Assembly (NCBI GenBank): GCA_012295275.1 | Contig: CM022668.1 | Location: 1,201,637-1,265,636 of the forward strand | Direction of reading: 5' to 3' | Length of the DNA stretch: 64,000 bases | Source of the DNA: Chrysomallon squamiferum | Taxonomy: Eukaryota; Mollusca; Gastropoda; Neomphalida; Peltospiridae | Shown: positions 38,594 to 55,723 of the stretch, piece by piece | Layout of the letters: each line of letters begins with the position of its first letter | How positions within the stretch are numbered: position 1 is the first letter of the stretch | Notes under the pieces: model-generated | The model's database searches: none | Told to the model about the DNA's origin: nothing | What the model saw: the letters and a program-made list of their open reading frames with translations, nothing else | Made by a program: the position numbers and the translations under genes

Positions 38594-41173
38594 CTAAAAA
38601 TAAATGAAACAAAATTTTACTATAGTCACTGAATATTTATTTTTGTATTTAAATATATATTATTTGTTCACTATCTTTCATCTATATCAATTTTTTTCTA
38701 GCTGGCAGAGTTTTTATATTCTTTTAAATAGTACATGCAATTGAATTATGCAGATTTCACTTCCACAGAAAATAAAGTTCTATTAAAACAGTATTTTGTA
38801 GCTTTAATATATTCATTTAATTAGTCATCAAAATTTTGTTACAGCCATCATAAATGTGAAAATAATCACGTTCCACAGAGAAACCATCATTTAATATATA
38901 TGCATTAATATATAATAACTGTCAGATATAAATGTGTAATTATTAAATGAAAACCACTAATATGTGATATGCTCAAAATTCTTTTGCTTTTTTAAATGAA
39001 TTATGACTTTCATGAATATCCATTTGTTTTATCATATTAATACAAACGTGCATCTCTTATTACATTATGGCCCAATCCTGCATGATATTCCTCTATCTTC
39101 CTTTTCATGAAAATGTAGCCCATATCTTTTTGTTTTCCTTTTTCAAATATATTTCTGCAGTTATATTCATTTTTTTTGTTCCTTCTGTCATTCATAAATA
39201 ATTCTTGGATGCCTTTAATGAGCAACATTGGTTATTTAAAGAATTATTGTTAATTTTGGCTAACATCTTCCAATAATTTTGAGCATGTTATTTATATTTA
39301 ACCTGAAATAAATTCCACTTGCAAGCAATTCTTCTGAAAATTTTATATCTGTATGTTCAAAAAGGTGTTAGGAGTATTTTCTTACCAATCCGAAGCAAAA
39401 AAATAAAACAGACACAATACACTGGTCTAAATGGCTATTCAGTGTCTACTGAAGAAGGTAACAAAATCAAAATATGAAAAGACAAATTCTGAACTGATCT
39501 TAGTTACAGATAAACTAGATATTGTCAATTGAATTATATTTTCAGTGTTACATTCTAGAAGATAATATCCCCGTCTAAACATTTTCAATGGAAACTTGTT
39601 ATTTATATTTGTATGTTCAACATTCACATTACATTGGTAATACCATTGAGGATTATTTATCTAAACTGACAAAAAGGGCTATATGACATCTATATGACAT
39701 CTCAGAAATAAACAGTTTGAATTGACTTGTTTGACATCATTCTGATTTCTGTTTTCTTTATCATTATCTTGAAGAAAAAATCTTTTCTTCAAAAAAATCA
39801 TTAAAAAAAAAGACACAAAAAAAACTGTAAAGTTTTAAATCATGCAAAAATAAAACAAACGCTTCAATGTTAAAATTTTATAAAAGTATACTGGAGCTTT
39901 TTGACGTCACTTCATCCTAGTTTCTTATACAACCCATGTCTGATTGTTGCTCTAAAATTACATCATTTGTTTGCATACACTTGTAAATAAATAAATTAAA
40001 AAACAAAACAAAAAAACACATAAAAATGATGCAACAGAACAAAAAAAGATAAATGTGGTTTTAATTACATCCACGAAACACTGAGTCGAGCGTCACTGGT
40101 TAGTCGCTGTTGATGTTACCGTTTAGAATTATCGATGCCCCAGACTAAGTATAATTATATTTTTGCTCGAACCAAAATCTAACCCCAGATATTTGAATAA
40201 CTATATATAAAAATTAAACATAATATTGCAAAGAGAAGTCATGCCAGTAAAATAACCTAAACAATAAAATCTTTAAGTTTAAAAAATCACCCCTGAATGA
40301 AAACAAAAAGCAGTCGACATATTCACTCCGGAAGTATAAGTACACGTGTCCTACGCATGCCAACTTCGTTAACTGTGTAAAAATATGAATTTATTTTAAC
40401 TGAAATGAGGAAGAATTGTAAACGGCGTTTTGTTTTCTGTTTTTATTTGTTTTTCTTTTTTCTTTCTTTCTTTCTTATTTATTCATTTATTCATTCATTA
40501 TTACTGTTATTAACTAAAGCTTATATTCATTAAGAGTGAAATTTTAAAAACTGAATATAAATTCTGATTCAAAATGAATAGCTGTTTAAACATTCTTTCC
40601 CAAACATAGATTTGTGAAATTCTATGTAAATTTAATTTACACTTGATTATGAACCATTACTTACGAATTATACGTTCAAGATTTCTTTAATTCCTTCTTT
40701 TTTTACCGATATTTGTTAATTATGTTAGTTAAAAAACAAATCGACAAAAAAAAACACAAAAAAACACAACAAAAACAAACAAACAAACAAACAAACCATA
40801 AAAAAAAAAAAAAAACATAAAAAAAAAAGCAAACAAACCAACAACAACAACTTTGGGTTAACGCAAGGGAAATAATGTTACATAACATGAACAAAAAAGG
40901 TGAGAAAAAATACCCTAAGGCATGGACTTCATATTATCGTAGTTACGTTGCTAAATTCCTTTCTCAAATTATTCATAAAGTAATGCAAATATATACTAAT
41001 GGACCGGAAAATATGACAAACAAATTAGCACTATATTCAAAAATAAGTGAAGTAAAAACTACGATATATAATAATAATAATGATAATATTTATATATACT
41101 CACCAACGTAGTAATGCTATTTTGATTCTTGATTTTTTGTTTCAGTTTATATACGTGTAAATAAATGATTTAA
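38594..41173. promoter_or_regulatory. Divergent promoter interval between DNAJC10 and the SLC4 gene
   Basis: The 2.6 kb separating the two first coding exons must contain start regions for both genes, and very likely a 5'UTR exon of DNAJC10. CpG-richer DNA lies at about 40065-40400. A perfect TGACGTCA (CRE/ATF core) sits at 39902-39909 and CACGTG at 40343-40348. TGACGTCA resembles the core bound by ATF6 and XBP1, which would fit an ER-stress gene, but no full ERSE (CCAAT-N9-CCACG) was found. Start sites are not determinable here. Confidence 0.4.
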
Positions 41174-43400
<2,227 letters not shown>

Positions 43401-43656
43401 GTGACTGTTTAGGAAATGTATATAATTTTTATTTATTGACAAAGTCTTAATTGCTTCCACAGTCGCTAGTTACTGCTGTCTTTTGTAATTTAATGATGTA
43501 GTCGACCACCTTAAGTGCCCATTGCATATATGTTTAGGTGTTTATCATTTTTGCATACTTAAAACAAAAACTGGTGGGAAACATAAATCAGTTACTCTTC
43601 GGATACCAGTGATACCGCTCTTTTTGACCACGGCTTAGCGTTGCATTGAACTTGTG

Positions 43657-43680
43657 TGACGTCACGTTTTGTTACGTAAC
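43657..43680. promoter_or_regulatory. CRE and PAR-bZIP palindromes in SLC4 intron
   Basis: TGACGTCA at 43657-43664 is followed eight bases later by GTTACGTAAC at 43671-43680, the palindrome bound by PAR-bZIP/E4BP4 factors. They lie 0.8-1 kb upstream of the possible alternative first exons at 44512 and 44662. Confidence 0.35.
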
Positions 43681-43835
43681 ATTTTGATACCTCATGATGA
43701 TTTTTCAAAGCAGGGTAACACGTGCCATTGATTATTGCTAATTTAATTAAACCCATCCATCATATTAACACAATACTTCATATACATTATAAATGTAGGT
43801 ACCAAATCAAAAATATTTGTTCATGAAAAAAATGC

Positions 43836-43836
<1 letters not shown>

Positions 43837-43892
<56 letters not shown>
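43837..43892. repeat. (AAT)n microsatellite
   Basis: About 55 bases of perfect AAT repeats in the SLC4 intron. Confidence 0.95.
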
Positions 43893-43893
<1 letters not shown>

Positions 43894-44511
43894 TACACTA
43901 GTCATTTTTTTAAGCAGAACAAATTAGTAAATGAATTCAAAATTATAAAAGACTCTTTAATTTTAATTATTGCTAAATAAAATGAATTCATATTTTAAAA
44001 GTTTTACAAGAGTGATATCCTGTGGTATTCGTTCTTTTATAAGTGTTCACGATTCTTGTTTTTAACTGTGATTGTTGCTCTTAAAAAATAATTTTAAAAA
44101 AGTAGAAGAAGATAATAACAATAAGAATAATTTTAATGATATTCATTTGAACATTATTTATTTATCAGTTTAGATTAATAATTATGTATGTCATGCAGTC
44201 TTATAATTATTTCTGTTCTGCTTTACTTATTTCTTTGTTTAATAACAATTTCCAAAAATTAAATTGTGATCTGTTGCGTGTTTAAACGCAATATTAAGAG
44301 AAATTACCTGGGTCACCATTCAATAAAAAAAGCAAGTTATAATCTAACAGTATTACGACAAGAGAACGATTGACTGTCGATGTTTAACGTGTAATAATTC
44401 CGCATCAAAAAGAAGAAAGATTTTTAGTATTAACCAAAAAGCAAGAGAAGCAACTCTTGTTGATTTACACAGAAAACCGCCTGCTTGGTTTTGTATAGGT
44501 ACATCTTTACA

Positions 44512-44527
44512 ATGAAACACGCTGAAG
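44512..44527 (+). CDS. Possible short alternative first exon (MKHAE)
   Basis: ATGAAACACGCTGAAG is followed by a strong GTACGT donor and ends phase 1, so it could join 57528 or 59120 in frame as a very short N-terminus, as in the short AE2c forms of vertebrates. It lies close to a cluster of CRE and PAR-bZIP palindromes. Only the donor and phase support it. Confidence 0.25.
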
Positions 44528-44661
44528 GTACGTTGTTTTAAACTGACTGTTGTATTAAAAAGCATGAATATAATGTTATGCTATAAAACGATACGTATGT
44601 GCGTTAAGCAGTCATCCATCTTTTGTTAACTTACAAGTTACTATAATGTATCATGTATAAT

Positions 44662-44766
44662 ATGACTTCTGCTACACCCAATTATAATAATAATGATCCT
44701 CGTTTCGTACCGAGAGCGATTCAGATTTGGCACGAAAAATATTACATGTCAGTCGTTATCTTTAAG
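44662..44766 (+). CDS. Possible alternative first exon ending in phase 0
   Basis: A 35-codon open stretch from ATG at 44662 has balanced composition compared with its AT-rich surroundings (for example DPRFVPRAIQIWHEKYY) and stops at AAG before GTAAAT, phase 0, which would fit exon 56219. No family resemblance is seen, and chance is not excluded. Confidence 0.2.
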
Positions 44767-44999
44767 GTAAATCCATGGAATAAAATTGAAGAAATTTACT
44801 GTTCCTTGCTCCCCTCTGTTGAATAAAATACACGTCTGTCAAAACGGAAATAGTTTGCCTCTATCATTCTATGTCGTTCGTAAACAACGGCAACATAAAT
44901 GGGGCCCTCGTTGGTTTTATTTTGACATAAACTGAAACATTTAGTTAATTTTATTTTGTATCGTTAAACACGTAAAAAGAAAGAAAAGCTAAAACTAGT

Positions 45000-47900
45000 C
45001 ATTATTATAAACATAACAAATTAATAAATAAAGTATATAATTATAGAAAACTCTTTAATATTAATTATTACTAAATAAAATATAATTTAAAGATCTTTAG
45101 GTTTAACATGAATGATATGCAGTGGTATAAATTCTTTTTCATGTATTCAAGTGTCTTTTATGTGGGTGTTGTTTGTTCATTTTCTTCATAATAAAACAGT
45201 TCTGACTTTGACTTGTTTTAGTTTATTAATAATGTCTATAAAATTTGTTTTAAAAATAATTTATTTTCATTATAAATATAATACACTAAGTTGACATAAT
45301 AATGCATTTTGTATAATATCAGTAAAATACATCGGCCTAACAAGTATTTTTGGCAAGGCTTCACAGGAGATAATTGCTGTTGTACAAATTCTACAAATAA
45401 TAGCTACATTGGTATGACCAGTGTTTGTTGCACTCTACAGATACTTGTGTAATGATTAATAGGTTAGATAACAATAATGTTGATTAATTTTATTTTGAAA
45501 TATAATAAATTAGGTACTTATTTAACCAAGATCTAAAAGCTAATTCAGCAAAGATGTATATTATCATTACACAAGATGGCCATTTTTACATTATATGTAT
45601 GTTATGTGCACTGCATGATAAATATTATTCCAGATATTTTTGTTTTTAGATATTGCAGGAATTTAAAGACTGTTTTTGGATTTATTTGATTCAGTCGCAT
45701 GATGGGTTAACAGTGAGTATATACAAGAACATACATATTATACATAGTAAACATAATACATATATTGATATAATAAGTATATATTTTTCCCTTGAATATT
45801 CACAATTGATATAAAAGATATATTTTAGTCCTTTTTTTTTTTGGTTTCTTTTATCAAAGGTGTGTTTAATTGAAAGACTGAATAATGCTAAACATTTTTG
45901 TGACTCTTTTGCACCAACTATTATTTTTTTTTTTTTTGACTAATAATATGTAAGCTGTAATGCATTAATGGTGTTATGGTGTTTTTAACTGTTATGTTTC
46001 AAATTTAGTTATCATATTTCACTTACTGCTACTTTATTTAGCTTAATGTACATTGCATATTGTAAACATGAGATAAAACTGTAAGAGATTACCAGAGCCG
46101 GATTTATTTTTTTATAAAAATACTATTTAAATTTTCATCAGAACCGAGCAAACAAAATCTGTTCATGTATGTCTAAATAAATTAAAGCTAGACATACTGA
46201 CCACAAAATGATAATATATGATATTTATTATTATGTTGTCTGTAAAGCTGTGACTTTTAGAGTGACATCTGATTATCAAAGACCCATATATTTATGCAAT
46301 TTACACTTTTTATATAATTTTTTTAAAAATATAATGAATGTAAACTGCTTACAAATTCTGTTAAATGTAGTTTAACTTTTTTTTCAATATGATATGAATT
46401 AATGTAATAAATCTTTTAGATCACACTTACATATATAATTGAAAAAACAGAGTTGTGATAAAAGGTGAACAGAGTTGACTGAAATAGCAACAGTTACTTG
46501 TTGACTGAACAACCCATGAAAAAATGTTAAAATAACATTTAGTTTTATTGGAGTTGAAATTGTTAAGCTGGATTAGTTGAGTTTTTATACAATAGCATGA
46601 GTCATTTGGTGTAAAAGAGCAAAGTTTATTTAAATCTGTTATGTATTTTGTAGCTGGATGTCAATCTAAAAATAAATACAAAGATATATATATATATATA
46701 TATATATCCCCTGATGTATAAATACTGCATTTACACAAATCCACATGCATGCAAACATAAGGGTGCACATCTGTATGGTAACTTTATTGATTATATAAAC
46801 ACCAAAAAGAAATAAAAGCTATAAGTTTGTGTTAACTTCACACATACTAATTAATTAATCTGCTACAGACATTTTCCTCTGAATAAAATACAGATTACAA
46901 AAGGTAAGATGTAAAACTTTCATTGAATGTACTTGCACATAATTTATTGTTATTTGTTAATTAATCAGTATACTTGTCAATGTATCAAGTTACAGTGTTC
47001 ACTTGAACATAAATTTTATTGTTAGAAAAAGGAAGAAGAAATATCTGAATCATTAATTTTATTTTATTTTCAAATATTATAACATGGCAAAACAAAAACT
47101 GAACCATGTTAGAGATATTTTATTAAAACACTGTAGGAAATACAGTTTTACTTAATTTTACAACAAATGTTGTGTTTTTTAGAGTGTAATGGCATGTATA
47201 TTGCAGGGTGGATAGATATATTGAACATAATGTAATATTATTAGACAAGGTAAAACAGATGTAGACAAAAATAAATTCTGCCTTAACATCAAAAATTTCA
47301 TCTGGCATTTCCAAGGCATTTTGCCAGTCTGATCATGTGCATCTGTTTTGTAGGTGTGTATTTCAGTGTGCAAAAATATAGTTTTGTCTTATGGTAAACA
47401 CCCTTCCAGCAAGTTAGTACTTTCAGAAAGAAGTTACAGTGAATCTATTTAATAGCTAATTAAATCACCTAATTCAATACTGAAACAATGTTTTGTGTTT
47501 ATTTAAATATATAAATTTTATTTTCAAAACTAGTTATAAGTAGAGAATTGTATCTGAAGTTGATTTGTTGAAAAATAATTCATGGGCACTGTTTTATCAT
47601 TTTGATTACATTTAACAAATTTCTCTTTTGAATGAATTTTCCTATTTAATCCAATCCATAGTTTCAGGTTTCTTAACAGTATGAATTTAGAAAAGTGAAT
47701 AAGTCAATTCTAAATTACTGAGGTGAATTCTGTTTCACATGTTGTAAACAGTTGAAAAAAATAACCAACATTTTGGCATTATTGCATTGGATTAAAGCTT
47801 AATAATATTATTTAAATCGTATCTAGAATTGTAACTGCCTGTAATATTTGTGTGTGTGTGTGTGTGTGCGTGCGTGTGCGTGTGTGTGTGTGTTTTGGGG

Positions 47901-50900
47901 ATATTAACTGAAGAAAATTATAAACACCTCCTGATAGACATAAAAAAAACTGAGTTTAAATACACACTTTTTGTAAATTGTAAGATAGTTATAACCAGAA
48001 TATCTGTTATTTATCCAGCATATCTCTGCATTATTAATTTTTAAGAACATTATCAGTGTTATTTTTTTTACTATTTTCAACACAAGGGAGAATTGACATT
48101 TCATGCATTTCAAATATACTGCTGTACAGATTGTGTTGGAAAAATGGACAATTATTTTGACCTCTGACATTGTCTTCTTGTGCCAACATGAATCCTATTT
48201 GTTTATTTTTGATTTTTCGTCTTTGAAAGGGTCACGTTTACCACATAACATACATAATGTTTGGAGATATTTCCCTATTTGAGAGAAAAATTTCACAATA
48301 GAAATAATACTTAGAACATATTGTCTGAAAACTGCACTGTCATTATTATTTATTATGAAAGAAAAAGAAATAACATATTTAAAGGGTGTCAATACCTCTG
48401 TCTAAATTTGAGGATACTCCGTGTAAGTAAAATGTAACTATATATTTGTTCTAGTTATATACTGAGACACTGACATTCCTAATATTATTTACATCAGTTT
48501 ACTAATCATCATTAATTATCAGATTTATAATTCATATTTTTTTTTATTTTTATTTTTTTGTAATACTTAAAAAAAAAAACACACCCAAAAACAACCAAAA
48601 AACAACAACTCAAAAACCTATTTATTTATTTAAAAAAAGAAAAAAAGAAGCAAAATCATTTAACTAACATTTTATTTGTTTAGCACTGAAAACATTTAAT
48701 CTTTGTGAAAAGAATCTATCTAACATGTCTTGGTTACAGAGTGATACTGGTGTCTGATTTTATCATTGTCAATAGTGTACATGTGTAGTAGTAAGTAGCA
48801 AATACCAGAAGATTAACCAGATAATTTAAAAGTTTCAAATATGCAGTTGTCTTTTAAAAACACTGATGACTTAATGGTGATAATATTTGTCAGTAATGTT
48901 GGAATGACTACATTAAGTTAGTAGTAATAACTGAGAAGCTGTTTCATACACATATTTAAAAATGTTATTTGATTTTCCAAAAGCAAATGTTTTAAGTCCT
49001 TCCATTGTTTCTTTAAACAAGTCTTTTATAATTTTTATCAAAAAGGTTTGGACTGTTGTATAGTTATTTCATGCAATTATTCAAACTGTAATTTATCTTG
49101 AGTTTGTAAAAAACTTTGATTTTGATTATGTAGATAGTCACTGTCAAAATATACTGGAATTAATTAAACTTTAATGCCAAAGATCGTAAAAAAAAATATT
49201 ATTTATTTATTTATAATTTTTTTTGTTTCTGGCTATGGTCACTATTAATTATTTATAAATTTAATTAGTCATAATTTGTCTTTATAATCATATCATGAAA
49301 ATTCAATAGGAATTACATTAGAAATAATTCTTACAGTGTTTCCACAATATCAGGGTGATTAAATATATTTATCAGAGCATAAAAACAATTAGCTAGAAGC
49401 AGTATTCAGTAAAAATAATCTCCTATTTCTTAAAGTGCAAATTCAGACTGAAATAATATGAGAAAAACTGTTGTTTAGAAGGTCAGTTTAAGAATCTGTC
49501 TGTTGTGTTTACTGTCTTGTACTAAATTAGATGTACACTTTTTACACTGACATGAGATGTATTCAAGGTCAGGTGAAATGTCAGTCTTGTATAATTTGTT
49601 TTTGATTTCTCTTTGTTGCAAACATTCTAAATTGCTTTGTAAAGAAAACCCTGACAGAGAGATAAATGGAATTAATGTTCGTGGTTGTTCAGTTTGCTGT
49701 TAACTACTATTTATATAATGTTCTCATGCTAAACAAAAAGCAGAGTAAATATTTTGAAATCTCTTATGCTATTTTTGTCCTCCTTAAATTGTTTTATAAT
49801 TTTTAAGATATATTAATTTATAATTGAAAATAAAAAACTATACAGATAAATATAATATGGAGTTTCACTGCACCTTTGAACAATTTATATGAAAATATAG
49901 GCAATAAAATGGAATACTAATTCTGATTTATATTTCAAATTTAATGGATTAAATTCAATTATAATGATAATCATTTTTTTTTTTTTTTTTTTTTTTTGTC
50001 TTTAATATGAATTGACTATTGTTATTTAAAATATTCATCACTTTTTATCACCAAATTCTTTTCAGTTATTTTAGTACATTTCTGACATAATCAAACAAAT
50101 CACAAATGTTTGAATATGTAACATAAACAAACTGATGCTGTTTATCTTTGCTTTATTTGCTGTAGAATGTTACAGGCATTGTGGACATCACTTGAATTTT
50201 ATCTCCTTGCAGATCTAATACTGTTACATGTACACATTGTATCTGTATTCACGAATGACAACTGTAAGGAAAGATAAATAAAAGATCAAGTATATTATAA
50301 TTAATTGTAAGTATTATTTTGATATGACAGTTTTAACATTATTTGTAATTATGTGATTAATATGAAGAATCATCTTCAGATATTCTTGTTTTTATTCTGC
50401 TGGCTACAATACATCCATTCACCATGTTTTATGTACTAATAATCTTTGAAGTCTGTCCCTTGATAATTCTGCCATTAATTGTTTTGCTAAACTGTAATTT
50501 GGTAAAGTAATATTATAATTTTTATTATTTTCTTTTTTATTATTTTGATTGCTCCAGCATCCTGATTTATACCTGCATTTTAATTGTTGTATTGGGAATT
50601 TGCTTATTGTAATAAGTTTATCATTTTATAAAGTAAACACTTGCTATGTTTGCATATAGAAACTGATTTTTATAATGTGAAGTATGTTTCTTAAATGTGT
50701 AAATAATCACTTCTGTGAGTACTTGAAAAACTCAAACATTTCCTAATATACAATTATAAATTCAAGTGTTATTAACCTTGAAAGATGCAAATATAAGTGT
50801 GTGTTTGTGTGTGTGTGTGTGTGTTTGTGTGTGTGTATTTGAGTTTGTGTTTGACTTTGTTTATTTGTTTGACATTACTCATCTATATGAGAGTTAATTT

Positions 50901-53900
50901 TTATTATTTTTCTCCTGTCCTCCCAATCTGTTTTCAGAAATCTTGATCCGAGTTTCATTCATGTGTATGAGCTGAGTATGTATCATCTGTCAACACAGAC
51001 AGTTTAGTTTTAAAGATTGTTATTAGTGTGTATTGGCATCTTGCTTCTGGCTTTCACAATTACAGTGATTGTGACTGACAATGCAGATATATGTAATCTC
51101 ATTTAATCCATATTTTATTTAGTCATGTTTTTATTTTTATTTTTATCAGCAGAATTCAGCTGTTAGGGTCTTACTTTATCTGTCAGCAAATTTCTTATTT
51201 TTATATTTAATTTTATTTATTTATTTTATTTTATTTTTTAATATTTATGTATGAGATGGTATTTTCAATTTGAATTTGTTGTTGTTGTAGTCTAAGTACG
51301 TCAAAGAATTAATCTCTTTATTACATTATGGCCAAAGTTTAACATGATAAGAAAGTTCAAAGAGTGTGAATTGTTTGAATCATTAATTATACAAGATATT
51401 TTCACACCATCTGGCTTACTGATGATGGCATAGTACAAAGGAAAGCACACAAATATAAAAAAAAAAATGATGATGATGATAATATCTGAATGAAATCATT
51501 GTAGCTGTAAACAGTGGTACTTTCTAAAAGGATCAATTTATTGTCTGATAGTCATGACAGCTAATATGGTATGAAATTATTTACATTTGACAAATTCTTA
51601 AAATGTGGAATAATAAAAAAGAAAAGAGAGAAGTTAAATTCATTGTTCAAATTGGGCAAATGTGTAAAACAGCTGTCAGATATCTGACCTTGATGATAAC
51701 ATCATTTGACTCAAGCACAGAATGTTACATATTCTCTGAATTTTTATTGACTGATGAAATTTTATGAAATCAAGATAAATAGTTACATTCATAATAAACA
51801 GATTAAAATAAAAAACATTTTGCAGCAGTTTTACATGACAGAATTATTTATGTCATCTATTATATAATAAATATAATTTTAGCATAATGTGATTAGAAAG
51901 CCACATAGTACTTAAGTATATACAGAAAACTGGCAATAATTTCAAGGATAATATTTAATTTGTTTGGTTTAGTTCTATTATTCCATATATTTGCTTCAGT
52001 TATTATTAGACATGAAAGGTACCTTTTGAGTGCAAGTTTCTAAAGCTATTTTCACATAATGCACAATGTTTTTACATTTTGAAAGATATTATGCTGACTG
52101 TTGTTCATAAAGTAGTTTCTAATAGTTCTAAATGTTGTAGTTAAAATTAATTTTATGTCAAATGTAAACTTTTTAAAGCTTCCAATAAAAGGTAAAAATA
52201 ATAACCTATATATATTTTTTTTTAAGCAGAGAAGTTAGTAGAGAACTTGTTTAGAGACACTGTAAAGCCAGTTTTAAAACTAACTTATTTCTTTATATTT
52301 TTACTGTGATCATTTTGACATTCAGAATAGATAGTTTTAAGTATTTAATTTATCTAAAAGTGATAGAGACTCTATGAACAGCACTTCTAATAATAAACTA
52401 ATAGAAAATTCAAAACAGATTGCGCTGGATTAGCATTATAACAACATATCTGTTGCATGATCAGCATATAATGATATATTACTTTATAACATTTTCACTT
52501 AGTGAACTTGTCAATCTTGTCAAATATTCAAAAAAAGAAAAGAAAAAAAGAAGAAGAAAATTAGTGAAAAAAGGTAAATATAAATAATTAGTAAAATAGA
52601 ATAAAAACAAAATTTTTATTAATATTAAGATAGTTAAAAATATTTAACGATAATAAACTATAGTGCCATATGTTTAAATAACCTTGTTTTGGAATTGATG
52701 TAGAACTAAAGGCTGTTATATTTATGTTCCTCAAATTCATTATATCTTTTTCTTAATGTGTCAGTTAAAGCATTTCTGTAGAAATTTAATTAGCATTTAA
52801 TTAATTTAATTGACATAATATGAACAATTCTTTATTAAACATATTTTTATTATTCCTTATTTATTTATTTTGTTTATACTGTAGTCTAAGGCTTTAATAT
52901 TTTGTTATATATAATTTATTAATTTAGTTTTTAGGGAATTAATAAATACAGATAATGTAATGCACCTTAGTTTTTCAACCCGTTTTGAAAATGAATGCAT
53001 AGTCTTTATGGCAGACTTGTTTTATAGTCATGCAGTTGCTGGATCGTAGGAATTTTCATTACCTTGTAGGGGTCCATTTTATTGTGTGCTAAAGGCGAAT
53101 GTATTTGTATGGAACTGTATGTGGGAAGTATATATACAGAGTCACTCTAAAGTACTAGAATTGTGCAAGTTTATTTTATTTACATTCCAGTCACCAACTC
53201 ATTACAAGCATAAAACCAAAACACTGCAATCTGTGATCATTGTTACAAGACAGTATGTTTATTTTTTTTATAACCTTTTGTTGTGTGTTTTGAAAATGTT
53301 ATATATGTTTTATATTAACTTACATGTATGAAAAAAGAAAGAAAAAAAGTGTAGTAAATAGGCTTTTATAATTCTGTCTGATAACTTGGTACATTTATAT
53401 TTTATGATATTTTGGAAATTACATAGATTCCTGTATGAGATTTTTTTATTTCTTTATTTTTTTAATTTTGTTTTTATAAATGTGTGTTTATAATGTGAAA
53501 ATACAGAACACTTTTGAAAACAGAATGTGTACTGATACCTAACTCTGACATCAAGTTTGGCTTCTATATTAATATTATTGTAATCATTTGTTTGAAGAAT
53601 TTAATTATTTTCTGTAATTTCAACATGACATATTGTGAATATAACTGTATGTTAAACTGTGGTTGATGTTTGCCCTTAGGGCATCATTCGATACACAACC
53701 CAGCATTTTACATTGTTATAAGGATAGATTTGTACCTAACTGAAATACTGCAACATATATGCATATGACACAGTGTTTACCTTGTACGTTAAAATCATTG
53801 TTCATATATTTTAAAGACAATTCTTTAGGGGAAAGACTATTTAAAAATAAAATTTACTGAACATGTTGCATAATGAGAACATAATGAGAACTGATGACAA

Positions 53901-55646
53901 ATATTGTGTTTCCTTTCATTTAAATTTCTTTTCATTTCTCATCCATTAGCATAAAGTCAGGTCATCCCAGTAGGTTTACTTTCATTATACTCAGATATGA
54001 ACTACTAAACATAGTTTTAAAAACAAGATATGTGTATGTAGTAAAAATTAAAATCAGTTGATTTTTCTTAATAGCAATATAGTTTACTCAGAAGTATATT
54101 TGATTTAAAAAACTATTTATTTATTTATTTATTGTGCTGAGGTAATATTTCTTTATAGTAATAAACATAAATATTTATTTTTTTCAAGTTAAAAAGTTTT
54201 ATGTTTGAAGGATTGGTGTATGATGTAATCTGTTATGAAATGAAAAGTATTTAAAACGAGGGTTGGGCTTTTCACAAAAGATTGATAACAGTGACTGTGT
54301 AAATATATAGCACTAAAACTGTCATCCATCCTTAGTCTTTGTGTATAAATGAACCCTGCATGCCTTATCTGCCCACGTTACATGGATATACTTAACAGTT
54401 AGTATGCACATTTTTTCTTTTCTTCTTTGCTTTTACATTATTACTTTTATTAGGTATTTGATTGGTCAGCTTCTTACCTGAAATGTCAGATGTTTGTGAG
54501 TCTACTAGTGCTAATATAAAATTGATAAATCAGTTATTAAAGAGTGACAGTCAAAAAGTGAAATAATTAAGTGTAACATGTTTTTTCAAAGTCATTACGG
54601 TTTCATGATTCCTCTGTAATCAGTTATTGATTTCTTGTCTTGTCTACCTGATTGTATTTATTCTGCTTTTAATTTTTAGACTTTAACAGGGAATTTTATG
54701 ACCTTAAAAACAAAACATGTTGAGATTAACTTGTATGAGTAGAACCTTGTGTTTTAGAAATGGTGACATGCTTGAGTTGTCTAGACAGTTTGTACACTTG
54801 TGACCAGTATAATCATTGTTATATGTAATATATACAAAACTGTAATCACCACAGATACTCAAAATACAAAAAAGTCACGTATAAAAAAAACTTTAAATTT
54901 ATCATATAAAAGAGAAATATTGATCTGTAATTATGTTTAGACTGACAAAGTTATTCCACGTAATACATACAGATCAATAAGTTTAATCTACTTTAAAGTT
55001 AGACTTGACAACACATTGTAATATCTCTTATACCTGTTACATCATTAAAGATAATATTGTTACCTGATTTTCTAAGTACCTGAGATACATACACATACAC
55101 TTGCATACACACATGCACTTGTACATCACATGAATATTATTAAAATATTTTTGAAATACACTGAATACTGATAATAGTATTTAATAAAGACAGTTTCTAA
55201 TTCAGTTGGTCAAAGGTCAAATATCCATGTGATAGGCAGAGGTCAGCCTTCAGTAGATTTATTTATTTTTTCATTTTAATGTAATTTATATTTTGATTGA
55301 TAATTATTTTTAATAGAATTGAAAATAATAGTAACATATTTTATTTAATATTTAGTGTTTTTCATTTCGATTGTGTGAAATAGTAAAAAAATTAATTTAT
55401 TTCTTCTGAACTGTATTGTTTTATCATGTGTTCTAAGTAACCCATATCCTGTTTTGACCTCATACATATTTATAGACAGGGAAATCCTGTTCATATGTTT
55501 AGTATAGGATTATTACATACCTGTATATAATGTCATTCCTTTTATTTCCAGCCTTAGATAGTACTAAAATTAACTGTTAAAATTAAAGGTATATTGTTTT
55601 ATTTCTTTAAAATGAAAGCAAATAACATGCCATTAATTTTTTTCAG
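45000..55646 (+). other. Long SLC4 5' intron, nothing coding seen
   Basis: More than 10 kb of AT-rich DNA with scattered (TG)n runs (about 47850-47892, 50800-50838) and poly-A/T tracts. No conserved exon, RNA gene or complete mobile element was recognised on either strand. Confidence 0.55.
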
Positions 55647-55723
55647 ATTTAAACATATTTATCAAGCTGTGGTAGAATTCAAAGAATATGGCACACCATC
55701 GATGGGATTTAAAACCTGAGTCT
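55647..55723 (+). CDS. SLC4A2: SLC4 exon with start codon [12 protein letters not shown]
   Basis: A strong TTTTTTCAG acceptor precedes 55647, so this is an internal exon with 41 bases of 5'UTR. An in-frame TAG at 55673-55675 precedes ATG 55688. Twelve codons end on a codon boundary before GTAAGT and join CAC at 56219. Confidence 0.75.
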
